Origin: Gp13-AA77 sp035946575
GTDB taxonomy: Bacteria; Acidobacteriota; Terriglobia; UBA7540
Length of the DNA stretch: 64,000 nucleotides
Assembly: GCA_035946575.1 (NCBI GenBank)
Contig: DASYZG010000123.1
Span: 35,852-99,851, forward strand
Reading direction: 5' to 3'
Part shown: positions 6,775-15,053 of the stretch, piece after piece
Layout of the letters: every line of letters starts with the position of its first letter
Position numbering within the stretch: the stretch's first letter is position 1
Notes under the pieces: model-generated
Told to the model about the DNA's origin: nothing
What the model saw: the letters and a program-made list of their open reading frames with translations, nothing else
Database searches by the model: none
Made by a program: the position numbers and the translations under genes

Positions 6775-9104
6775 GAGCGGCAGGAACTGCGATCGGGGAG
6801 AAAGCTTTCAACGCCAAGGGTACAGCGCGGGCGGTGGCCGAGCCGCGCCGGGTTAAGGTTTTTTTCCACGCCGCGTTGCTTTGTACGGTCTGCGCGCCCA
6901 TTCTGGCCCTCGCGGATTCCCCCCGGGGCGGACCGATCTCTTCAACGGCGGCGCTGGTACCTTCCGCGCTCCACACCCTCGCCGCCCGCGCCGACCACAA
7001 ATCAGGCTGGGCGCCGCTCGCGCGCTACGCCGCTTCCGCGCGCGACCGCGAGAGCAAAGGCCTGGCTTACCTCGTTCTCGGTTACCGGGAGTATCAGGCG
7101 GGCGACTACTCCGCGGCCATGGACCATCTGGCGCGCGCCGAGGCCACCGGATTCCTGCTTGCTGATTACGCCACCTACTACCGGGCTTCATCCGCGAGCC
7201 TCGCCGACGAGCCCGAGGTCGCAGCCAGGCTCCTGGCGGACTTCGCCAGGCGTTTTCCCGGGAGTTCGCTCGATCTCCAGGCTACGCGCCTGCTGGCGTG
7301 GTCCCTGATCGGCTCTCACCGGCCTGCGGACGCGCTCGCCGTCCTCGGCCATGTGACCGGCATCAGCAAACATCCGCCGCTTGAATTGCTCGTCGCCCAG
7401 GCCCGCGAAAACTCGGGAGACTTGAAGGGAGCGGTCGAAGCCTACCAGGACCTGTACTATCGCTCACCGGCTGCCGATGAGGCGGGTCCGGCGGCGACGG
7501 CGCTGAAGCGCCTCGAGGAGAAGCTGGGCGCGGCCTACCCGGCGCCATCCGGGGATATGCGCCTCGCGCGCGCCCGGGCGCTCGAGAACGACGGGCGCTG
7601 GTCGGCTGCGCTCACCGAGTATGAAGGCCTGCTACGCGACGACCCCGCGAGCGCGTCGGCGGTCGCGTGGCGGTTGGGGCGCGACCGCTGCTGGGCTCAT
7701 CTGGGACGCGCCAGTGAGGCTGGGGCGGACCTGGCAGCCGCGGGGTGGCCCGAGGGAGAGATCGACGCCGAGCGCGGGCTCGTCAGGCTGCGGATCGCCG
7801 AAGGCAACCACGACGAGCCGGCGGCGGTCGCGGAAATCGACCGGCTGGCGCAACTTTATCCGCAGTCGCCGTCCTACGCCGCGGCGCTGAACTCCATTGC
7901 TTTTTTCTACACCCGGCAGGAGGACTGGGGACGGAGTGCGGTCTACAACGCGAGGCTAGTCGACGGCTTTCCGGGCTCCGATCTGGCCCCGCGGGCCCTT
8001 TGGGAATCGGCCTGGGCGGCCTATGTGGCCGGCGAGCGCGAGGGCGCGGAGAAGCGGTTTCTGGAGTACCTCGGCCGTTACCCCGTTTCGTTCCGGGTTC
8101 CGGCCGGGTTGTACTGGGTCGGACGCCTGGAGGAACTCCAGGGCCGGCCGGGCGAGGCACGATCGGTCTATGCGCTTCTCAGCCTAAGGTTCCACAGTGA
8201 TTTCTACGCCGTGGAGGCTGAAAAGCGCCTGCGCGACGCCCGGATGGTCAAGGCCTCGCTGACGAAGGCTGCCCTGCCGCCGGAGATCGAGACCGTTCGC
8301 CGCAAATCGGCAGTGCCTCCCGAATACAGCGTGGTTTGCGCCCGGCTCCCCGATGCCGAGGCCCGTCGCGGCATGATCCTGGCCGCGCTCCGACTCGATG
8401 ACCTCGCCCGGCACGAGTTGCGCGTCCGGTTGGACTCCGCCGACGAGGGACCCGAGAAAGAGCGCTTGCGATTGGACCTGTCGCGGGTGGAGCGCGAGGC
8501 TGAGAAGTACGACACCGCGACTTACCACGCCAAGAGAGCCCTGCCGGGCTACGTCGAGTACGACTTCTCCGCGCTGCCCGCAGACGTGTGGGCGCTGCTT
8601 TATCCGCAGGCCTTCTGGCCGCTGGTGCGCCGATACGCTGCGGCCAATCACCTCGACCCTTACCTTGTCATGGCGCTGATTCGCCAGGAGTCGGGGTTCA
8701 ATGCCAAGGCGATCTCAGGGCCGGGCGCGCGGGGCCTGATGCAGTTGCTGCCCCCCACGGCGCGGCTACTGACGCGCCGCGCACGGCGGCTCAGCCGCCG
8801 CCGGGTTGCCGGCAATCTGCTCAATCCGAGCTACAACCTGCGGGCCGGTTGCAGCTTTTTCGCCCAGATCCTGCACGAGTTCAACGGAAATCTGGCGCAG
8901 GCGCTCGCCGCCTATAATGCCGGTCCGGATCGCGTGCACGAATGGCTGAACGGCCACACCTATTCGGAGGACGCCGCGTTTGTGGAGAGCATCCCGTTTC
9001 CCGAGACGCGAGCCTACGTCGAAACCATCCTGCGCGACGCCGTGATCTACCGGCGACTGATGACCGGAAAGCCACGATTCAGGGCTTGTGGCCCTCATTC
9101 CTGA
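6771..9104 (+). CDS. Soluble lytic murein transglycosylase (Slt70-like) with TPR-type superhelix
   Basis: About 777 residues. A signal sequence (hydrophobic VFFHAALLCTVCAPILALA) precedes a long alpha-helical repeat region of TPR character, then a C-terminal SLT domain: LVMALIRQESGFNAKA with the catalytic glutamate (about residue 640), GARGLMQLLPPTA, and LAQALAAYNAGPDRVHEW. It cleaves the MurNAc-GlcNAc bond to give 1,6-anhydro ends in the periplasm. GTG at 6771 overlaps the upstream TGA (GTGA), suggesting translational coupling; an in-frame GTG at 6747 is the alternative. It sits in an operon with the bactofilin, hinting at a shared cell-wall role. Confidence 0.87.
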   Translation: MRAAGTAIGEKAFNAKGTARAVAEPRRVKVFFHAALLCTVCAPILALADSPRGGPISSTAALVPSALHTLAARADHKSGWAPLARYAASARDRESKGLAYLVLGYREYQAGDYSAAMDHLARAEATGFLLADYATYYRASSASLADEPEVAARLLADFARRFPGSSLDLQATRLLAWSLIGSHRPADALAVLGHVTGISKHPPLELLVAQARENSGDLKGAVEAYQDLYYRSPAADEAGPAATALKRLEEKLGAAYPAPSGDMRLARARALENDGRWSAALTEYEGLLRDDPASASAVAWRLGRDRCWAHLGRASEAGADLAAAGWPEGEIDAERGLVRLRIAEGNHDEPAAVAEIDRLAQLYPQSPSYAAALNSIAFFYTRQEDWGRSAVYNARLVDGFPGSDLAPRALWESAWAAYVAGEREGAEKRFLEYLGRYPVSFRVPAGLYWVGRLEELQGRPGEARSVYALLSLRFHSDFYAVEAEKRLRDARMVKASLTKAALPPEIETVRRKSAVPPEYSVVCARLPDAEARRGMILAALRLDDLARHELRVRLDSADEGPEKERLRLDLSRVEREAEKYDTATYHAKRALPGYVEYDFSALPADVWALLYPQAFWPLVRRYAAANHLDPYLVMALIRQESGFNAKAISGPGARGLMQLLPPTARLLTRRARRLSRRRVAGNLLNPSYNLRAGCSFFAQILHEFNGNLAQALAAYNAGPDRVHEWLNGHTYSEDAAFVESIPFPETRAYVETILRDAVIYRRLMTGKPRFRACGPHS

Positions 9105-9430
9105 ATTGCCGTCCATCCCCTCCTGCGCGCAACAGCGATCACGATCTTCTCCGCATTCCGACAGCGCCAGAGGATGGGCACCAAAGGCGCCCCAGGATCT
9201 TCCGCAGATGAGGTGCGAAGCCCGTCACGGTCGATTGTGACGCTCCTCACTGCTGCTATTCCCCATTTGGATCAGATTAGTATCCGACCTTGCCTAAGAG
9301 CCAGTCTGCAGGGCTCAGCGGGGGATGCGATGGACCTCTTCGGACCAGCGAGCCGGTCGTTCCCCAAACTCCTTCTCTGTTCATTGTCGTTCGCCGAAAC
9401 GCCCAGCCTGGCGCGCCCCTGGGAGCCGAT
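9105..9430. other. Intergenic leader of the redox cluster
   Basis: About 325 bp without a supported gene. It contains an inverted repeat CGTCAC-8nt-GTGACG (9223-9242), a possible regulator site or weak terminator stem, and a moderately AT-rich segment around 9260-9290 where a promoter could lie. No clean sigma-70 consensus is visible. Confidence 0.45.
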
Positions 9431-10279
9431 ATGAGCTCGGAGGACGTTTCGCGCATTGTCGAAGAGCACGCCGGCAAGCTCGGGGGGCTGATCGGCATCC
9501 TCCAGGACATTCAGGCCCGGTACGGCTATCTTCCGCCTGATGCGCTCGGAGTGGTGGCGGAGGAGACGGGCCGCTCCCTCACTGATGTCTATGGGGTGGC
9601 GACGTTTTTTCATTCCTTCAGCCTCAAACCGCGAGGCAGGCATCTTTGTTCGGTCTGCCTGGGTACTGCATGCCACGTGAGAGGGAGCCCGGTGATCGCG
9701 GAAGAGTTCGGAAAAGCCCTGGGTATCAAGCCGGGGGAGACCACCAGCGGTCGCGATTTCACTTTGGAGACGGTGAACTGTCTGGGAGCATGCGCCCTGG
9801 GCCCGATTGTCGTGGTCGACGGGCATTACTTCTCGAACGTCAGCCCGGTCAAGGTAAAGGGGATCCTGGAGAAGACCCACAATGGTTTGGACAACGTGGA
9901 CGTGACGACCGACGAGCGCGTTTTCCCTGTCGAGACCAGTTGTCCGCGATGCAATCACAGCCTGATGGACCCGCTCCACCGCGTGGATGGCCAGCCCTCG
10001 ATCAGCGTTACGGTAACCTTCGGGGGCGAACATTTCCGCTTGCGGCTGTCGTGTCTGTACGGGAGTTACAAGCTGGAGTCCGAGCGTGAGATCCCGGCGG
10101 ACGTGATCGTGGACTTCTTTTGTCCCCACTGCCACGCGCATCTCACGGGCGGTTGCGCTTGCCTCGAGTGCGGTGCACCGATGGTCCCCATGATCGTACG
10201 GGGAGGCGGCCTTGTCCAGATCTGTTCGCGCAGAGGCTGCCGAGGTCACATTCTCGATTTGAGCGGCGGTTTGCTGTGA
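9431..10279 (+). CDS. NuoE/HoxE-like [2Fe-2S] subunit with cysteine-rich C-terminal extension
   Basis: 282 residues; the family norm is about 160. Residues 1-150 are the thioredoxin-like NuoE domain with [2Fe-2S] ligands C76-x4-C81 and C117-x3-C121 (CLGTACHVRG; CLGACALGP). Residues 160-282 are an unusual extension with zinc-ribbon or rubredoxin-like pairs C171/C174, C231/C234, C242/C244/C247 and C265/C270. The protein would pass electrons between NAD(H) on the NuoF-like subunit and other centres. The ATG at 9431 has GGGAG 5-6 bp upstream; codons before it are not conserved in character. First gene of a four-gene cluster, 43 bp before the NuoF-like gene. Confidence 0.86.
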   Translation: MSSEDVSRIVEEHAGKLGGLIGILQDIQARYGYLPPDALGVVAEETGRSLTDVYGVATFFHSFSLKPRGRHLCSVCLGTACHVRGSPVIAEEFGKALGIKPGETTSGRDFTLETVNCLGACALGPIVVVDGHYFSNVSPVKVKGILEKTHNGLDNVDVTTDERVFPVETSCPRCNHSLMDPLHRVDGQPSISVTVTFGGEHFRLRLSCLYGSYKLESEREIPADVIVDFFCPHCHAHLTGGCACLECGAPMVPMIVRGGGLVQICSRRGCRGHILDLSGGLL

Positions 10280-10322
10280 CGGGCGGCTGATCAATCCGCC
10301 GAGGCGTTCAGTAGGGCAGGCA

Positions 10323-12203
10323 ATGGAGAGACTCGCATCAATCGAGCAATTCAGGACGCTCCAGGAGCGGGTCGTCGCTGACCGCGACCCGAATATCCCG
10401 GTCGTCGTCATTCCCGCCGGGACATGCGGACAGGCAAGCGGCGCCAATGATCTGATCCGCATCGCCAAGCACGAACTTCTGAGCAAGGGGCTAGCGGAGA
10501 AGCTGCGAATCCGCATCACCGGTTGCCACGGCTTCTGCCAGGCGGAGCCGAGTGTGCTGATTGAACCCGAAGGCACTTTTTACCCAAGGCTCGGGATCAA
10601 GCAGATGATGCAGATCATCGAGGCGGCGAGCCAGGGACGAGTGGTGGAAGAGCTTCTTTGGCGTGATCCGACCACTCACAAGAGGGTGCCGAAGCAGAGT
10701 GACATTCCGTTCTTCCGAAGCCAGAGGCGCACCCTTCTGGCGCGCAACGAAAAGGTGGACCCGATCCGGATTTACGACTACGTCGGAAGCGGAGGATATT
10801 CGGCCCTGGTCAAGGTTCTGGTACGGGGGAACCCCGGCTGGGTGGTGGACGAAGCAAAAGCCTCCGGGCTGCGCGGTCGTGGCGGAGCCGGCTTCCCGAC
10901 CGGCCTGAAGTGGGAGGTGCTGGCGAAGGCGCGCAACGGTCACGGCAAATTCCTGGTATGCAACGCCGATGAAGGCGATCCGGGCGCTTACATGGATCGC
11001 AGCGTTCTCGAGGGAAACCCGCAAAGCATCATTGAAGGAATGCTGATCGGGGCCTACGGTACCGGCGCTACGCAGGGAATCATCTACGTCCGGACGGAGT
11101 ATCCGCTCGCGATCAAGCACCTGGTGATCGCGCTGCGGCAGGCGCGCGAACTGGGCCTTCTGGGCGAGAAGATCCTGGGCACGGGCTTCTCGTTCGACAT
11201 CCAGATTGTCAAAGGTGCCGGCGCTTTTGTCTGTGGCGAGGAAACGGCTCTCATACGATCGGTGGAAGGCGAAAGGGGTGAACCCCGCCAGAGGCCGCCC
11301 TATCCCGTTGAAAAGGGCATCAAGGGAGAGCCCACCGCCATCAATAACGTCGAAACCTGGGCGAACATCCCGATCATCATCAACGAGGGAGCGGCTCGGT
11401 TCGCGAAGGTTGGCTCGCCTCAGAATACCGGGACGAAAATCTTCAGCCTGGTCGGAAAGGTGAGGAACACCGGTCTGGTCGAAGTGCCCATGGGCGTCAC
11501 CATCGGCGAGATTGTCCATGGAATCGGGGGGGGGCCGTCGGGGAGGGCAAAAATCAAGGCCGTGCAAACGGGCGGACCGAGTGGCGGGTGCCTTCCCGTT
11601 CCGATGTTTGACCTCTCCCTCAACTATGAAAGCCTGGCGGCGGCGGGCTCCATCATGGGGTCGGGCGGCATGATTGTGATGGACGACAACACCTGCATGG
11701 TGGATGTCGCCAAGTACTTCATGGAATTTCTCAAGGATGAGTCCTGCGGCAAGTGTTTCACCTGCCGTCAGGGTACGCAGCGCATGTGGGAGATCCTGGA
11801 CGATATCACCACCGGAAGGGGCACGCTGGCGCAACTGGATCTGTTGCAGGAATTGGCGGAGGTGGTGAGAGACACCTCGATGTGTGGCTTGGGACAAACC
11901 GCGGCCAATCCTGTTCTGAGCACGCTGCGCTATTTCAGGGACGAGTACCTCACGCACATCGAACGGAAGTTCTGTCCGGCCACCGTGTGCCGCGACCTGT
12001 TTAACTATCGCGTGATCGCGGAGAAGTGCACCGGCTGCAGATTGTGCCTTCCCGTCTGTCCCACGGGGGCCATGACCGGGTCAAAGGGAAAGGCTCATAA
12101 CCTGGACCGGTCCACGTGCATTAAGTGCCGGGCCTGCGTGGAGGCGTGCAAGTTCGACGCCATCGCGGGCGAGCCGGTCATTGCCGCCGCACAGTCGGGA
12201 TGA
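10323..12203 (+). CDS. NuoF/HoxF/HndC-like NAD(P)H-binding flavoprotein with C-terminal 2[4Fe-4S] ferredoxin domain
   Basis: 626 residues. The N-terminal thioredoxin-like domain keeps GTCG and GCHGFC cysteines. The NuoF core follows: GLRGRGGAGFPTGLKWEV (NADH/FMN site), CNADEGDPGAYMDR, GAGAFVCGEETALIRS, and ESCGKCFTCRQGTQRMW for the [4Fe-4S] cluster near residue 475. The C-terminal ferredoxin has CTGCRLCLPVCPTGA and CIKCRACVEACKFDA. This three-part layout is that of HydB/HndC subunits of bifurcating hydrogenases and related diaphorases. No hydrogenase gene is present, so its partner must differ. ATG at 10323 follows AGGGCAGG. Confidence 0.9.
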   Translation: MERLASIEQFRTLQERVVADRDPNIPVVVIPAGTCGQASGANDLIRIAKHELLSKGLAEKLRIRITGCHGFCQAEPSVLIEPEGTFYPRLGIKQMMQIIEAASQGRVVEELLWRDPTTHKRVPKQSDIPFFRSQRRTLLARNEKVDPIRIYDYVGSGGYSALVKVLVRGNPGWVVDEAKASGLRGRGGAGFPTGLKWEVLAKARNGHGKFLVCNADEGDPGAYMDRSVLEGNPQSIIEGMLIGAYGTGATQGIIYVRTEYPLAIKHLVIALRQARELGLLGEKILGTGFSFDIQIVKGAGAFVCGEETALIRSVEGERGEPRQRPPYPVEKGIKGEPTAINNVETWANIPIIINEGAARFAKVGSPQNTGTKIFSLVGKVRNTGLVEVPMGVTIGEIVHGIGGGPSGRAKIKAVQTGGPSGGCLPVPMFDLSLNYESLAAAGSIMGSGGMIVMDDNTCMVDVAKYFMEFLKDESCGKCFTCRQGTQRMWEILDDITTGRGTLAQLDLLQELAEVVRDTSMCGLGQTAANPVLSTLRYFRDEYLTHIERKFCPATVCRDLFNYRVIAEKCTGCRLCLPVCPTGAMTGSKGKAHNLDRSTCIKCRACVEACKFDAIAGEPVIAAAQSG

Positions 12204-12223
12204 GGGAGCAGGAAAGAGAAAGC

Positions 12224-12901
12224 ATGATCAGCCTCACCATGAACGGATTGCCGGTGTCGGTCGAGGAAGGGACTACTCTGCTCGAAGCGGCTCGCTTCCT
12301 GGGCTTCCCCATCCCCACGCTGTGCCATCTCGAGGGGTTAACGCCTTACGGAGCCTGCCGACTGTGTGTTGTCGAGATCGGGCGCGGGGGGAAAGCCAAG
12401 CTCGTCTCATCCTGCACTTACACGGCCGAGAACGGCCTCACGGTGCGGACCGCCTCCTGGCGCGTGATGCGGGCGCGGAAGATGATCCTGGAACTGCTCC
12501 TGGCGTCATGCCCGCAATCGAAGATCATCCAGGACCTCGCGGCGGCGCACGAAGTCCGCCGGCAGCGCTTCCGGCAGGAATACAAGGATTGCATTCTGTG
12601 CGGGCTGTGCGTGCGCATCTGCGAGGAGCAGATGATGGCGAAGGCGATCGGCTTCCGCGGGCGCGGTGAGAAGCGCAGCGTTGGCACGCCCTTTGACGTG
12701 CCTTCGCCGGCGTGCCGGTTGTGCGGCGCATGCATGTACGTCTGCCCGGCTTGCCAGCTCCGCTGCACCTATAACGAGCCCGAGAAGGCCATTTGCGGGA
12801 GTTGCGCCAACCTGAGCCCGCCGTGCCTGGAGAAGCAGGAGTTCCACGACATGATGTGCTACATGGCGCCGTGCGTGGCGTGTGAGATCGGGAAAAGATA
12901 A
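12224..12901 (+). CDS. HoxU/NuoG-N-terminal-like iron-sulfur subunit with extra C-terminal cysteines
   Basis: 225 residues. Plant-type [2Fe-2S] domain (C34, C45, C48, C64; PYGACRLCVVEIG), then a ferredoxin domain with CILCGLCVRIC (C123-C133) and CRLCGACMYVC (C164-C174). The His-Cys cluster motif of NuoG (HxxxCxxCxxxxxC) is not seen. The last 45 residues add Cys 181, 191, 194, 201, 212, 217 and 220, ending CVACEIGKR. The ATG at 12224 is 20 bp after the NuoF-like stop. It is the wire subunit of a soluble NADH-linked module. The tail may bind another cluster or a zinc, or dock the next protein, which begins with a similar CEIGK motif. Confidence 0.85.
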   Translation: MISLTMNGLPVSVEEGTTLLEAARFLGFPIPTLCHLEGLTPYGACRLCVVEIGRGGKAKLVSSCTYTAENGLTVRTASWRVMRARKMILELLLASCPQSKIIQDLAAAHEVRRQRFRQEYKDCILCGLCVRICEEQMMAKAIGFRGRGEKRSVGTPFDVPSPACRLCGACMYVCPACQLRCTYNEPEKAICGSCANLSPPCLEKQEFHDMMCYMAPCVACEIGKR

Positions 12902-12983
12902 ACCGCTTGCCGATGGCTTGGCAGAGGTCCTGGGCCGGGAACGGGCGGCCGTTCGTTAGAGATTGGTTTACGGGAGGCGCGCG

Positions 12984-14588
12984 ATGTCGCTCTCAAAAGT
13001 CAATTCCTCAGCAGCAACCCTGACCAAGAACCGGACCGAAGGCTCGGTTGTTCCTGCTTCCGGCATGTGCGTCACGTGCATTGACGGTTGCATCGGCATG
13101 TGCGAGATCGGCAAGTCGGCCTACCGGGGTCACGAGGTGATTTACCCGCAACCCTTCGGGGTAATCACAACCGCGGGAGAAAAGGCCTACCCGGTGGATT
13201 ATTCGCATTTCAACATTATGGGCGCTGTGACCGGGGCGCACGGGATCGAAGCGGAGAGCGACAGGGCCATCTTTCCCGCGGTGAATCTGGAGGTGGTGTT
13301 TGGCCACGACCACCAGCTGAAGTTCCGGTACCCCTGGATCATCCCTGGCCTCGGATCGACCAACATCGCCAAGAACAATTGGGAAGGGTTGGCGATAGGA
13401 TCGGCACTGGCGGGCACTGGCCTGACGATTGGCGAAAACGTCGCCGGCATGGATTCCGAGGCAGTAATCGCGGACGGACGGGTGGTAAGCACGGTGGACC
13501 TGAAACAGCGTGTCCAACTCTATAAGAGCTGCCAACGTGACGGCTACGGCGCCATCGTCGTGCAGGCGAACATCGAGGATACCCGCTTGGGGGTGCAGGA
13601 GTACGCGGTCGAAAAGCTCGGGGTGGAATGCGTCGAACTGAAGTGGGGTCAAGGGGCCAAGAATATCGGCGGCGAAGTAAAGATCAACTCGCTCGCGAAG
13701 GCTCAGATGCTCCACCAGCGCGGTTACATTGTGCTTCCGGACCCCACCGATGCCGCGGTGATCCGCGCCTTTGAGCGGGGGGCGTTTAAGGAATTCGAGC
13801 GCCATTCGCGGGTCGGCATGGTCACAGAAGAATCTTTTGCCCGCCGGGTGGAGGAACTACGCGCCGCCGGCGCAAAGTACGTTTTCCTCAAGACAGGAGC
13901 TTATCGTCCCGCTGACTTAGCGCGAGCCGTCTCGTTTGCGTCAAAGTACGGGCTGGACCTGCTCACCGTCGATGGAGCGGGTGGCGGTACGGGCATGAGT
14001 CCCTGGCGGATGATGAATGAATGGGGAGTCCCCCCGGTCGAGCTCCACTCCCTGCTTTATTCTTACGTCAAGCGCCTGGCGGACCAGGGCCGCTACGTAC
14101 CGGCGCTGGCGGTCGCCGGCGGATTCGCCTTTGAAGATCAGATCTTCAAAGGGCTGGCTCTAGGCGCCCCCTTCGTGAAACTGGTGGGGATGGCGCGTTC
14201 CCCAATCGCCGCCGCCATGGTTGGAAAGACAATCGGGCGGGCCATCGAGGAAGGACAACTGCCGGTCTACATCGAGCGCTTCGGCAGATCGCGAGACGAG
14301 ATCTTCGTGACCGCGACGGAACTGCGCCGCCAGTTGGGGGCGGAAGTCTTCGAGACTCTGCCGCCGGGCGCGCTCGGCCTGTACACGTATTATGAGCGGC
14401 TGGCCCAGGGTCTGCGTCAGCTCATGGCCGGAAGCCGGAAGTTCAGCGTCGAGCACATCAGCCGTGGCGATCTCGCGGCGCTCACCCACGAAGCGTCAGA
14501 AATCAGCGGAATCCCACATGTGATGGCTGTGGACAAGACAGAAGCAGAGGAGATCCTGGCTGCGCCCGGACGTTCATCGGCTTTCTGA
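12984..14588 (+). CDS. FMN-binding glutamate-synthase-like protein, variant cysteine pattern
   Basis: 534 residues, start at 12984 with GGAGG 6 bp upstream. The central and C-terminal part resembles the GltB FMN (alpha2) barrel: IPGLGSTNIAKNNWEG, LKWGQGAKNIGGEVK, LLTVDGAGGGTGMSPWRMM, and LAVAGGFAFEDQIFKGLALG. There is no glutaminase domain. The CxxxxxCxxxxC [3Fe-4S] motif of true glutamate synthase after the barrel is absent. Instead four cysteines near the N-terminus (C29, C32, C36, C40; CX2CX3CX3C) could hold a cluster. Position after three NADH-linked subunits suggests they feed its FMN. The reaction is unknown: glutamate formation from 2-oxoglutarate and ammonia is only one option. Confidence 0.8.
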   Translation: MSLSKVNSSAATLTKNRTEGSVVPASGMCVTCIDGCIGMCEIGKSAYRGHEVIYPQPFGVITTAGEKAYPVDYSHFNIMGAVTGAHGIEAESDRAIFPAVNLEVVFGHDHQLKFRYPWIIPGLGSTNIAKNNWEGLAIGSALAGTGLTIGENVAGMDSEAVIADGRVVSTVDLKQRVQLYKSCQRDGYGAIVVQANIEDTRLGVQEYAVEKLGVECVELKWGQGAKNIGGEVKINSLAKAQMLHQRGYIVLPDPTDAAVIRAFERGAFKEFERHSRVGMVTEESFARRVEELRAAGAKYVFLKTGAYRPADLARAVSFASKYGLDLLTVDGAGGGTGMSPWRMMNEWGVPPVELHSLLYSYVKRLADQGRYVPALAVAGGFAFEDQIFKGLALGAPFVKLVGMARSPIAAAMVGKTIGRAIEEGQLPVYIERFGRSRDEIFVTATELRRQLGAEVFETLPPGALGLYTYYERLAQGLRQLMAGSRKFSVEHISRGDLAALTHEASEISGIPHVMAVDKTEAEEILAAPGRSSAF

Positions 14589-15053
14589 AGGCCAGGCGGA
14601 GAGCCAATCGAGATGCCGCGAGCAACTGGGCCCTTCCGTTTGCCCAAACTCTGAAACTGTCACCCTGCATCGCATCAAGGCACGCTTCCGCCCTCTTAAC
14701 CAAGCGGTAAAAACGTTAAAAAACAGGAAGCCTTTACGAACGAAGCCACCATCTCATTGAAAACAAAGGTGTCCGTTTACGGACAGCCAATCGGTATTTG
14801 AAAATATAGCGGTTGAACTTTTAGACCAATAACTTAATGACTTTAAATGACTTAATGCATAGAACCGGTTTGTGAGCCGTGCCTCGCCGGAGGGCGATTT
14901 CGGGTCGCTTGGCTCGATCTAAACCCTTAACTGACCCACCCACATCCCACGGGACCGAAGCGCGTTACAATACCAACTCGAGTGAGGCGCGGGTAATCTG
15001 GCGCCAGCCAAAACATACTCGCGCCGGGCCATTCTTGGAGAGGAGGGAACTCG
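14589..15053. other. AT-rich intergenic region before the aminotransferase gene
   Basis: About 465 bp, no gene seen. The part 14690-14870 is strongly AT-rich compared with its surroundings. It contains a perfect palindrome TGTCCG-TTTA-CGGACA (14770-14785), a candidate operator, and an ACTTAATGACTTTAAATGACTTAATG run with repeated (A)TGACTT. A strong Shine-Dalgarno (GGAGAGGAGGG) precedes the next start. Confidence 0.5.

Noticed and set aside
9431..12901. Complex I or [NiFe]/[FeFe] hydrogenase operon
   Set aside because: Only the NADH-oxidising peripheral subunits are present; no NuoB/C/D, membrane subunits, HoxYH or H-cluster protein follow.
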